From assembly GCA_024195265.1 (NCBI GenBank), contig JAJLRJ010000001.1, positions 60,123,289-60,187,288 of the forward strand: 64,000 nt of DNA, given 5' to 3'. The stretch is from Dendrophyllia cribrosa. Lineage: Eukaryota > Cnidaria > Anthozoa > Scleractinia > Dendrophylliidae. Position numbers and translations under genes: made by a program. This document shows positions 48,518 to 57,373 of this stretch, piece after piece. The notes beneath the pieces are model-generated. The model saw nothing but the letters and a program-made list of their open reading frames with translations, had not been told where the DNA came from and searched no databases. Every line of letters starts with the position of its first letter. Within the stretch, counting starts at the first letter, position 1.

Positions 48518-49097
48518 GGAGCGGTTCGAAACAACCGGTGAAAGCTTTCCTCCCTTGTCTCTCTATTATACGCTCAGGTAAACGTCCGATGCAAAACCCT
48601 TCAAATCTCTTAAATTCGCCGTTTTCAGCTACAAGAACGACAACACACAACATTTCAGGTAAAAATACGTTTATTTTGATCTTATATATGAATATTCATC
48701 GCAGAATATTACGGTAAGTGAACCTTTTCGATATTCCCATACATTTCTTCTAAATTTAAAAATACGAACAACGGTCACACAGTTTGTGTGTGATATTACT
48801 TGAAAGGTAACAAGAAAACTGCCTGATTTATGCTTGGATTTTTTGCCTCTGATCCCCCCTTTTGTATAAACGACCTCAGCAACAACGAAATTCAGCTTTT
48901 TGCATAAGAGACATACCATTTATGCTTCGCTATTCCTATTTTAATTTTTTCTTCGAGGGGGGGGGGGGGGGTTCCAGTCAAGTTTGATTTCTTTTTGTGA
49001 TCTTATTTTCTGCATTACTGTCACTTGTTTGCGAGTTTTGTCACTCTTGTCAGGGAAATAAGTGTAAAGGAAATGGTCAAGACTATTGTACTCGGAC

Positions 49098-49144
49098 ACA
49101 ACCTCGTTCCCAGGGCTTTTCCTTGCCCCTGGGAACGAGGTTGA
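49098..49144. repeat. short hairpin CAACCTCGTTCCCAGGG
   Basis: CAACCTCGTTCCCAGGG and CCCTGGGAACGAGGTTG pair across a 10-base loop. Confidence 0.9.
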
Positions 49145-49880
49145 CTCAGACAGGACCCACCATTTTACAAAAAGACTGGTTGACTCTTTATGTACCCTCT
49201 CTCTCCCACCTAAAAAGATAGTGTCTTGTTGGCATAGCCCCCATTCTATCAGGAGTAGAAACTGAGAGAAAGATTTAAATCTTCCTGTGCCGTTTTACTA
49301 GCAATGCAAGCTTCATGCACACAGAATATTAAAGTCTCATCTCCAATTTTTAAGCCAAAAAATTTAGTCCATTACAGCAGATTTGTAATATTTTGATCCA
49401 ACATGTCCCAGTCGAAATCGGAACTCAAGTGTCGAAGACTACCGCGAGTTGAGCGAGGACTGTGAGGCACGGCGATAGGACCGTTGGATAGCAAAGAGTC
49501 AGCAAAGATTTTCGAAGATTGTACGGAATAAAAGACAAATTTATTTTGAAATCACTCCGACAGGGGTCGATGACAGGAGCCACACAGCTCTTTAGAACCT
49601 CTTATTTCATTGGCCCTGGGTGTCACGAAGCTCTATTGTTTTAGGTCTAGGAACCATTCTTCTGTTGTTTGTTGTATTGTTTTCTCAGCCAATCATGAGC
49701 CTGCTAAGAGAAATATTGAATATTTGCCTGCTAAGAGAAATATACAAAGAGCCCCTTATCTCATACAAAAAAGGAAAATCCTTGGGGGATATACTTGTTA
49801 GAGCAAAACTCTAAAGGTCACGTACCACGTTATCACGTGGTATGAGTCGTGTCTGGCCTGTCAACACCTCTTTTCGTGCA
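49145..49880. other. gene-free stretch
   Basis: Contains a tandem pair GCCTGCTAAGAGAAATAT (49698-49745) and the palindrome GTACCACGTTATCACGTGGTA near 49831. Overlapping 63- and 64-codon frames are unsupported. Confidence 0.35.
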
Positions 49881-50146
49881 AATCAATGACATCGATGACT
49901 AATCAATGACATCAATGACTAATCAATGACCAAAAGTTTTGTGGGTCATTGATTAGTCATTGAGTACTCATTGAGTATTGGCAATACTCGATGAGTAATC
50001 ATCGGGGGTAGAAGCGGAATATTGAATATTGAATATCGTGGTTGAAAACTGAGGAATATTGAATATTTGCCTGAAAAATATATACTGAATACGGAATATT
50101 TCAATAAAGCGCATGACAAATAGAGAATTGGGAATATTCTAACCAG

Positions 50147-50694
50147 GATCAACAGTGTCAACCACCTCTTTCCTTGGTGAGCCAAATTCAGGTGAGGCAA
50201 ATGACAACCCACTAACCGCACAGCTACAATACGAAGTACTATTTTCCACTCGTGATGTCGTCGCTGTGAAGCATGCCAGACGGAGGGAGCAGTTCAGCTT
50301 TTTTCTAGCCGTGGTGATGAAAGATCTACTTGTAAAGAGTACGACGTCAACGGAGTTGGAGTTTGCGGAAGAAACAGCCGATATTCTTTGGCTCGATAAC
50401 AGCAATTCAGAGGATACTTTTGTCTTCCAAGAAGCGTATAGGGACAACAAGAACTCTCCGTACTCAATTGTTGATAAGGTTGACATCGATGTCAGCACTA
50501 ATGACTCTGGTATTAGACTGTACGTGCTTCCGCAGAGCGAAGTTGACCAGATCGAACAGAAGTTACAAGGAGGATCAGATTGTGACGTTGATAGTGATAA
50601 CGATCCCACATCTGAAGAGGAAGACGACCGACCTCAGCGCGAATGTTACAGTACCAGGACCGGACGAGTGGCAACACGACTGAGGCTTCGTTAA
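50147..50694 (+). CDS. terminal coding exon, uncharacterised acidic-tailed protein
   Basis: After the acceptor ATATTCTAACCAG a phase-1 frame stays open for 182 codons to TAA. No ATG opens the frame, so it is a terminal exon. The first in-frame ATG is near 50320. The protein reads YEVLFSTRDVVAVKHARRRE then QFSFFLAVVMKDLLVK, with an acidic tract (DCDVDSDNDPTSEEEDDRP) and a basic end (TGRVATRLRLR). Codon use is coding-like. I do not recognise the family. Its position between inverted ends suggests either the element's own gene or a captured host exon. Confidence 0.5.
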
Positions 50695-50774
50695 TAAGCT
50701 ATAGACTCATAAGTGATCATGCGCGCTTCTGCAGACCGAAATCTACCGAATTTATCAGAATTGAACGGAACATA

Positions 50775-50915
50775 CAAGGAGGATCAAACAGTGACGCTGA
50801 GAACTTCTGAAGAGGACGACGACCGTCCTAAGGGTCGGTAAGGGCTGCGAATGTTACATTGTGATACAGTACCAGGAGCGGACGAGATTACACAGAAAAG
50901 GCTTCGTTATTTACC
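50775..50915 (+). pseudogene. decayed partial duplicate of the preceding exon end
   Basis: GAAGAGGACGACGACCGTCC and CAGTACCAGGAGCGGACGAG repeat the end of the coding exon at 50560-50700 with changes and small indels that break the frame. Confidence 0.75.
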
Positions 50916-51756
50916 TATGGACTCATGCCTCCTCTTGATCCTGTTATGTTGGGATGGTAAGCAGTAGAGCTCGTGGCTAAGCATGGATCACTTACCGATC
51001 TTTTATCACATCCATTCCGCATCAACCGCCGTTTCCAATTGCACACCTGAGCGCGTACCACGCAGCCACGCGATTTCACGTCACCGCCTGCTTCATGAAC
51101 GCTTGCACGGAGCGGTCAATAATAAACTCTATTAAAAACTCATAGTGAAAATCATTTGAAAGATAAGGACTCCACCAGTTAAACCCGTTTTCATATTTGA
51201 AAAACCATGTTGCAACTACAGTTGAAAAATAAATTTCTGGTAAAAAGGATCGACCTTTTTTTTGCTTTTATTGACGCGATTGTGGGCGTTATAGCGCTTT
51301 GTTCAGTGACCCGGGTCCAGTGAACTGAAATTATTTTATGGAAATAGAGTAGCATTTGATGATCCATTTGAGTTGTTAACCTTTCACTAGCTGAGGGTTT
51401 TCTTTTGTATTCCATATCAATTGTTCCCGAACTATTTTGGGTTAAAAAGGACAAAAAATAACTTGCCAAATGGTTTGCTCAGGTCAGACCAGGTTATGCA
51501 TGATCTGCATGTCGTTTTTGTGTACAGTTTGTGCAACATGGTCGAAGCATGGTAACAATACTTGCGGAAATAATTCAAAAATCAATTCTAACGACAGACA
51601 GTATCATAATGAAAACGGACTATGATGTCTGCTTGAGTCAAACGCCGAACCATGATCCTGAAACCATGGGACATGCAAAATTCGGGTTCAAAAATTAGTA
51701 GGGAATGGGAATATTTACCTCGGGAGAGCAGAGGAATACGGAATTTTTTGAGTGTT
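50916..51756. other. interior of the unclassified element without a gene
   Basis: No supported coding sequence. A minus-strand 92-codon frame at 51191-51469 has no recognised motif. Confidence 0.3.
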
Positions 51757-51860
51757 AATATTCCGCTTCTACCCCCGATAATCAATTGATTACTCATTGA
51801 TTACCCATTGATTACTCATTGATTACATTAATGTCATTGATATCATTGATTAGTTAAGCC

Positions 51861-52097
51861 TGGTAATACGAAATCCGACAGTTGCCGGCCTGTTTAGCTT
51901 GTTTAGCGACAATGCGTGACATTTTCGGTTAACTATCGATTTTATCGCAAACATCCTTGAGTGTATGTAACAGATTTGCGTCAGTTTTTGCGTCAGAAAC
52001 CGTAACATGAATTTGAAAGACCGCATTTTTTTGGATTTTGGGAAAATTTGGGTTAAAATCTTAGCCTATTGTAGAGAAAAGATCCAAAATCGCTTTT
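51861..52097. other. short gene-free stretch
   Basis: No feature seen. The 137-codon frame starting at 52007 crosses into the next inverted-repeat element and is not supported. Confidence 0.3.
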
Positions 52098-52912
52098 ATC
52101 CGGGAGATTTGGTGACCTGTACGGGAGACCGGGGGCGCTTTCCATTCAACCAAAAATTCCGGAAATTCCGGGTTGGCAAGCGAATGGAACGTAAATTTCC
52201 CGGATTAAAATCCGGAATTTTAGGACAACCTCGCGAGGTTGTCCTAAAATTCCGGAAAATCGGAACAACCGGAAAATACCGTTCCATTCGACCATTCCTG
52301 CTCGGCCCAGTTTCTCCGAGCGGGAATCGAACGTGTCCGCATAGTCAATATGGCGTCTCAATATCAGTGCACGGCGTATTTGTTTTTCGCCGAAAGCTTA
52401 CAGCTCTTACTCGAGCATGATTGCTCGCGTAACATAGCTAGTACAACAGAAATGGTCACAGCTAGGACTGGTAAGTAGCACAGAAATGCTTATAAGCTTA
52501 TGTATTAAACGAATGTAATAAGTCACGAGCACAACTGAAGTAGTCGCGCCGACTCGATTTTTAACAATTCCCTCGCATGAAATAGCTAGCTGCACTGAAA
52601 AAAATAATATCATTGTTCTCTCTTAAAATATCGTCCGTTTTAACTTCAGGGTCATCGAACAACTCCAAAGCAAGTAAAAGAGGCAACGAGTCCGCCATTT
52701 GTTTTGCTTTGGTTTATTTTGTATTTTCGTGCGAAACTTGGAACGTGATGGCCTTTTGATGGCCTAGAACAACCAACCGGAAAATACTGTTCCATTCGCC
52801 ACACGGAATACCCGGAATTTCAAACCGGAATTTTTGGTCAAATGGGATGCGCCCTGCGAGATTCGTTCCGTATCCGGGAGACTCCCGGATAATCCGGGAG
52901 AGTTGGCATAAG
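52098..52912. repeat. element with CCGGGAG-type inverted ends and a central palindrome
   Basis: CCAAAAATTCCGG and GCGAATGGAAC blocks at 52149-52190 are repeated inverted at 52788-52840, and CCGGGAGA/TCCCGG motifs lie at both edges. A perfect 46-bp palindrome (52211-52256, TCCGGAATTTTAGGACAACC then its complement) lies inside. Confidence 0.65.
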
Positions 52913-53329
52913 TGGTTGAGCTCTCATGATTATGCAATAGTATGCAAGAGAGGTCAGATTTTGCTGATTTAGCTAAGAAGAAATCTTTCGGTTTGATTAT
53001 GCAAGAGTATGGAAGCGCAAGATAGCATGAATTTTGGGTCTCGTTCTATTTTGGAATACTAAGTCATTTACATTACGGTTTAATTATAGTAGTAGGTTAA
53101 GTATGGATTTAACCTTTTTGTGGATTTCCCTTGGATTTCCCACATACTAATTTGGATTTCCCGCATACTAATTTGGATTAGGTGCCCAGTAAGTGCCTAG
53201 TCAATGACGTCACAATATGCCTTCCTGCATACTAATTTGGATTTCTCTGTTTAATAAATGAATACTAATAAACGAAATGCCTTTTCATGACGTCAATTAC
53301 CTATACCTTTTGTGTTAATAAATGACTAG

Positions 53330-53514
53330 CATATGATGCCCGATTTAGGGTGTTAGCTCTATTGTACATTGTACACATTCATTGTATTAGGTAAAATTAT
53401 GTATTCTAATATATTCTATGGTATTGTATTCTATTGTATTGTCGTTCTTTTGTGCTCCAATATTCTATTGTTTTAACAAAAGAATAAGTGTTACCCCTAA
53501 ATCGCGCATGGTAT
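53330..53514. mobile_element. 185-bp MITE inserted in the left terminal repeat, copy 1
   Basis: Ends CATATGATGCCCGATTTAGG and the complement of ATACCATGCGCGATTTAGG. Flanked by AATGACTAG (9 bp) on both sides. The right terminal repeat of the host element has the uninterrupted site. A 8-9 bp duplication suits hAT- or Mutator-type MITEs. Confidence 0.88.
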
Positions 53515-53585
53515 AATGACTAGGGAAAGTGCTTAGGTAAATCATTAAAACAATAGGAACAATAGACCGCCCCAAACTTGCCCGC

Positions 53586-53772
53586 TTATACCATGCGCGA
53601 TTTAGGGGTAACACTTATTCTTTTGTTAAAACAATAGAATATTAGAGCACAAAAGAACGACAATACAATAGAATACAATACCATAGAATATATTAGAATA
53701 CATAATTTTACCTAATACAATGAATGTGTACAATGTACAATAGAGCTAACACCCTAAATCGGGCATCATATG
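53586..53772. mobile_element. same MITE, copy 2, opposite orientation
   Basis: Nearly identical to copy 1 but inverted, flanked by TGCCCGC on both sides. The intact site is present in the right terminal repeat. Confidence 0.88.
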
Positions 53773-53851
53773 TGCCCGCTCTATTCCGACTCACTTCAAA
53801 ACAAAACACAACTGACACAGATATACTTTACAGACATAGATCAAAACAACA

Positions 53852-53922
53852 TGCCTTGACCAGGACTCGAACCTGGGTTACTGCGGCCACAACGCAGTGT
53901 CTTAACCACTAGCCATCAAAGC
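53852..53922 (-). tRNA. tRNA-His (GTG), left terminal repeat copy
   Basis: The 71-base sequence folds into an acceptor stem (GCTTTGA with TCAAGGC), a 5-bp anticodon stem CTGCG/CGCAG around TTGTGGC (anticodon GTG, histidine) and a perfect T stem CCAGG/CCTGG. The B box is GGTTCGAGTCC. The D arm is one base short and has a mismatch, so function is uncertain. It is transcribed outward. Confidence 0.8.
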
Positions 53923-54346
53923 TGTGGATATTATAACCGAATAAAACTAAATAGAGGTTTCCGAAACATTCAAGTTTAGAAGCAATAAAATTGCACAGCA
54001 TAAAAAACCGCTTCTTATTCGTATTTACCGCAACATTCTTATAGCCGCTTCATCGCTAGTCTCTATATCGATTTCAGCTTTCCCACCCATTTCCAACTTT
54101 AAGTTTTAATTTCTTTAACCGTAGCTTCAAAGTTCAAACTTTTAATTATGCGAACTTACACTGAACCAAATTTGCATGAAAAATTAGCACCTCGGAAAAA
54201 ATAAAAAACCAACCAGTAACATGCGCGTGCTAATACAATAAACCCACACTTTGTTTAAGGTCAAACTATATTTATTGATAACAAACAATTTCATAATTAT
54301 ACAGACAATTTAAAAGCTTAGATGGAAAGGAACAGACAGAGTTGAT

Positions 54347-55219
54347 TTATTCTTTTTCATCGGGTTTATACAAAGTGCTCTTTGATTCCCTTGGTTTTCT
54401 GTGTCTCACCGCACTGCAATCATCGCAACGAGCAAGGGTCTCTTTCACGTGTTTAGTTTTGTCCAAAGGAATCTTGTGCTCGCATATGGGGCAAATCTTT
54501 TTATTATCATGCCAAAAGCATTTGGGACATTTCATGACTCCGGTTACATGCATATTTGAACTCTCGCAATGATGACATGGAATTTGACTTTTTGTCTGAA
54601 TTATTTTCATGCTTTCAGGAGCGCTTTCCTCCCCTTCGTTGTCGGTTGAATTTCCTTCATCCTCTTCATCACTTTTAATTTCTTGGTCGCTCTCTTCAGA
54701 CTCATCGGCCGGACTGTTCTCAGAAGCGCTTTCCTCCCCTTCGTTGTCGGTTGAATCTCCTTCATAAGTCTCGTTGTCGGATTCTTTTTGTTCTTGATAG
54801 ATCTTTTCTTTCTCTAAAAGATCGCTCAACAGTTTTTTATTCTTGATTAAACGCTTATCAATTCCCAACTCTGCGAGTCCATCTAAAAAGGTATTTAGCG
54901 CACGGGGTCGGGCTACATCATCGTTATGGGGAAGTAGCACATACTCAACCAGCTCTGCGATGTTTGTCACGGGTATTATGCGTTGATTTCGGAGTAATTG
55001 GCCTCTAGGTGCCCAAAACAGGATATCTTTGGAAGCGGCCATGCTATGCAACAAATCAGAAGCACGTTCTTTTGACACCGCTTTGGAAAGATTGCTTAAA
55101 ACATCTTTAATTCTTGGCTCCTCGTTATCTTCCTCGTCATCGTTGTCCTCATCGGAGGTTATAGTGTCTCCCATACCGCTCTCTATTTCTTCTTCATCCC
55201 AGTCTACTTTTCTCTTCAT
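54347..55219 (-). CDS. virus-like element: acidic protein with four CxxC pairs
   Basis: 290 residues. Residues 1-35 are strongly acidic. A conserved-looking segment at about 65-135 (ILFWAPRGQLLRNQRIIPVT, then NIAELVEYVLLPHNDD) is followed by an acidic low-complexity region with the duplicated phrase STDNEGEESA (156 and 191). Four CxxC pairs at 215-218, 231-234, 243-246 and 265-268 suggest two zinc-binding knuckles. The last about 25 residues lie inside the left terminal repeat. It is the second gene of the minus-strand unit, 66 bp after the 108-residue gene. I do not recognise a named family. A DNA-binding or regulatory role is only a guess. Confidence 0.8.
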   Translation of the reverse strand: MKRKVDWDEEEIESGMGDTITSDEDNDDEEDNEEPRIKDVLSNLSKAVSKERASDLLHSMAASKDILFWAPRGQLLRNQRIIPVTNIAELVEYVLLPHNDDVARPRALNTFLDGLAELGIDKRLIKNKKLLSDLLEKEKIYQEQKESDNETYEGDSTDNEGEESASENSPADESEESDQEIKSDEEDEGNSTDNEGEESAPESMKIIQTKSQIPCHHCESSNMHVTGVMKCPKCFWHDNKKICPICEHKIPLDKTKHVKETLARCDDCSAVRHRKPRESKSTLYKPDEKE

Positions 55220-55285
55220 ATCGATCCGTACTCGTTAAAGACAAGCTTCAAATGATCAGTGCAACGATGCATAGTTTCTTTTAAT

Positions 55286-55612
55286 TTATAGCATCAAAAC
55301 GCCCAAGCTTGTAACAACGGGGGCCAATAAGTCTTGTATAAAGCCACCACCCTCTTGTACAAGAATTTGCTTCTTTGTCTTGAATGGAACGTTTTGGTTG
55401 GCTAGATTAATAAGAGCATCCTTATGTCGGAGCAAAACACGCTTATTTGTTTCAGGACAGGGAATGTTTTTCGTAAGAACATTATAAAGAATATGTAACA
55501 AGGCGTGAACCTGTTGTGGAGAAGCTGTCCTTAAGAGAAATTGACGCTGATGATCGGGACCATTAGCTAAGAGCTGTAGAAAATCCCGGTTGTTCTTTAC
55601 TACTTGAGACAT
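55286..55612 (-). CDS. virus-like element: 108-residue protein with hydrophobic Gly-led tail
   Basis: The first gene of the minus-strand unit starts at an ATG 36 bases downstream of a GATATAAG TATA box. Residues 1-85 look helical and basic. Residues 88-108 (GGGFIQDLLAPVVTSLGVLM) form a glycine-led hydrophobic tail. Small basic proteins with such a tail are typical minor virion (pX/pVI-like) proteins in adenovirus-related elements. That comparison is by layout, not by alignment. It is complete, with no frameshift. Confidence 0.78.
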   Translation of the reverse strand: MSQVVKNNRDFLQLLANGPDHQRQFLLRTASPQQVHALLHILYNVLTKNIPCPETNKRVLLRHKDALINLANQNVPFKTKKQILVQEGGGFIQDLLAPVVTSLGVLML

Positions 55613-55619
55613 AACTGTA

Positions 55620-56014
55620 GAATGAGCTAAGAATAGTGAGTTACTGTCTTATATCGTGGAATAGAAGGAAAAAACAATGGATGGTGGTGGTGGTGAAAAC
55701 AATAAAATTGTGGTGGTGGTGGTGGTGAAAACAATAAAATTGTGGTGGTGGTGGAGGTGAAAACAATAGAATTGTGGTGGTGGTGGTGGTGGTGGTGGTG
55801 GAGAATTGTGGTGGTGGTGGTGGTGGTGGTGGTGGTGGAGAATTGTGGTGGTGGTGGTGGTGAAAACAATAGAATTGTGGTGGTAGTGGTGGTGAAAACA
55901 ATAGAATTGTGGTGGTGGTGAAAACAATAGAATTGAGGAGGAACTAGACAAGTCTATATAAGTGAGTAACATTCGCCTCTTTCTCAGTTCACATTGAGCT
56001 TTCATTGAGTTGAC
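55620..56014. promoter_or_regulatory. central divergent promoter with GGT repeats
   Basis: TATA boxes face outward: GATATAAG on the minus strand (55648-55655) and CTATATAAG on the plus strand (55954-55962), 36 and 53 bases from their start codons. Between them (55681-55935) lies a minisatellite of GGTGGTGGTGAAAACAATAG units. His/Pro/Thr open frames across it are artefacts. Confidence 0.7.
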
Positions 56015-57361
56015 ATGAATTTATCCTGTCCCGTTTGTATGAAGACATTTAGCAGGAAAGATAGTATGCAAAGACACATGACCAACAAACACGCCAGTCC
56101 TACTTTCACTCCATTTAAAGCAATGCCGATTTCTACACAAAAGTGTCAGCGGTTTCACTTCGAGCACCCTTTTACTTGCATGGTTGCAGGGATGACCGGT
56201 TCGGGGAAAACGTTTTGGGTTCAATCATTGTTACAACAGGCCTCAGACGTGATAAACCCACCACCCGAGAGGATTGTCTGGTGTTATTCACAATGGCAGC
56301 CCGCGTACATACAAATGCTAGTCACAATACCACAAATTGAATTTGTCAAAGGTATTCCTCCCGCGTTGGAACACGATTCCTATTTCGATGTCAACAAACG
56401 GAACTTAATCGTCTTTGACGATCAGATGATTGACGATGGCAAAGACAAGCGAATAGTAAACCTTTTTACACGAGGTTCTCATCACCGCAACCTGAGTGTC
56501 ATTTATATCGTACAGAATCTATTTCATCAGGGGAAGGAAAGCCGAAGTATCAGTGTAAACAGTCACTACTTGGTCCTTTTTAAGAATCCCAGAGACAAAC
56601 TGCAAATTTTGACTCTAGCCAAGCAAATGTATCCTGGGCAAACGGCTTTCTTTATAAACCAGTACGAAGAGGCTGTACAAAGACCCTATGGTTATCTCCT
56701 GGTGGATTTAAAAACAACCACACAAGATAATTGTAGACTGCGAACGAATGTACTACCCGGTGAAGAACAGTTTAATCAAACAGAGGTACAAGACAATATT
56801 TCTCAGGAGCTACTAAAGTATCTTAGACAACAGAACCTTTCGACATCTCCAGTTCTCTCAGTCATGCAGGGAGTACAGGACAGAATGGACAGCCTTCTCT
56901 CTCGATCAGACCTTGGGGAATATGACAAAGCCAAACAGTACCTTGAGCTGCAAAACAGATATCTGACGTTTAAACATCAATTGAATGGAAGACGTCAACA
57001 GTCTGATGAAATGAAAAGAAGTTTTGCAAGTCATCCGGAAGCTAATTTACCCACCATTATACAAGAACCCACAGCAGTAACAGCGGTGACAACCTCTACA
57101 CCCTTAAATCCATTTATCGCGACACCCTCCCCAGCGCCCACCATACAAGAAACTTCCGCAGTAACGCCACTACCTTCAAATCCAGCCGTCTTGACCCCTC
57201 CCCCCACAGTACAAACACCCTCGCCAGCGCCGAAGCGCAAACGACCTAGAATCCAATTAGTAAATTACTTAGATGTTGGTGATGATAAACCTAAAAGGCG
57301 ATCGCGGCGTTACAGAAATAGAGCTGAACCTTACAAACATTCTAAGAATCAAGAGGATTAA
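56015..57361 (+). CDS. virus-like element: zinc-finger packaging-type ATPase
   Basis: 448 residues. A C2H2 finger lies at the N-terminus (C5, C8, H21, H26). A P-loop ATPase follows: Walker A GMTGSGKT (59-66), Walker B LIVFDD (131-136), a polar sensor-like YIVQN (164-168) and FTRGSHHRN (152-160). This fits the FtsK/HerA-type A32-like genome-packaging ATPases of Maverick/Polinton elements and related viruses. The C-terminal 150 residues are Pro/Thr-rich and end in basic clusters (PKRKRPRIQ, PKRRSRRYRNR) likely to be nuclear signals. The frame is intact and stops 12 bases before the right terminal repeat. It would pump element DNA into a particle, yet no capsid gene is visible here. Confidence 0.88.
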   Translation: MNLSCPVCMKTFSRKDSMQRHMTNKHASPTFTPFKAMPISTQKCQRFHFEHPFTCMVAGMTGSGKTFWVQSLLQQASDVINPPPERIVWCYSQWQPAYIQMLVTIPQIEFVKGIPPALEHDSYFDVNKRNLIVFDDQMIDDGKDKRIVNLFTRGSHHRNLSVIYIVQNLFHQGKESRSISVNSHYLVLFKNPRDKLQILTLAKQMYPGQTAFFINQYEEAVQRPYGYLLVDLKTTTQDNCRLRTNVLPGEEQFNQTEVQDNISQELLKYLRQQNLSTSPVLSVMQGVQDRMDSLLSRSDLGEYDKAKQYLELQNRYLTFKHQLNGRRQQSDEMKRSFASHPEANLPTIIQEPTAVTAVTTSTPLNPFIATPSPAPTIQETSAVTPLPSNPAVLTPPPTVQTPSPAPKRKRPRIQLVNYLDVGDDKPKRRSRRYRNRAEPYKHSKNQED

Positions 57362-57373
57362 TTTCATCCGAAA

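Larger units (their letters stand above)
49881..51860. mobile_element. unclassified element with inverted ends and ATCAATGA arrays
   Basis: Both ends carry inverted copies of the core CGGGGGTAGAAGCGGAATAT (left at about 50003, right complement at about 51757-51778), each next to a cluster of ATCAATGA / TCATTGATTA motifs (49881-49995 and 51780-51855). The interior carries one supported coding exon and a partial duplicate of its end. No transposase was recognised, and exact borders or target duplications were not resolved. Confidence 0.5.
53088..54425. repeat. left terminal inverted repeat of the virus-like element
   Basis: 1338 bp, reverse complement of 57374-58323 apart from two inserted MITEs (2 x 194 bp including duplications) and few substitutions. 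It carries a tRNA gene and the last about 25 codons of the acidic CxxC protein. Confidence 0.93.

Noticed and set aside
50139..50609. 156-codon minus-strand frame
   Set aside because: Shadow of the plus-strand coding exon; Ser-rich composition is typical of an antisense reading of acidic codons.
52007..52420. 137-residue protein
   Set aside because: The frame lies mostly in an inverted-repeat element and translates its palindromic arms.
55627..56005. His/Pro/Thr-rich frames on the minus strand inside the virus-like element
   Set aside because: They translate the GGT minisatellite, and all three frames are open because of the repeat.
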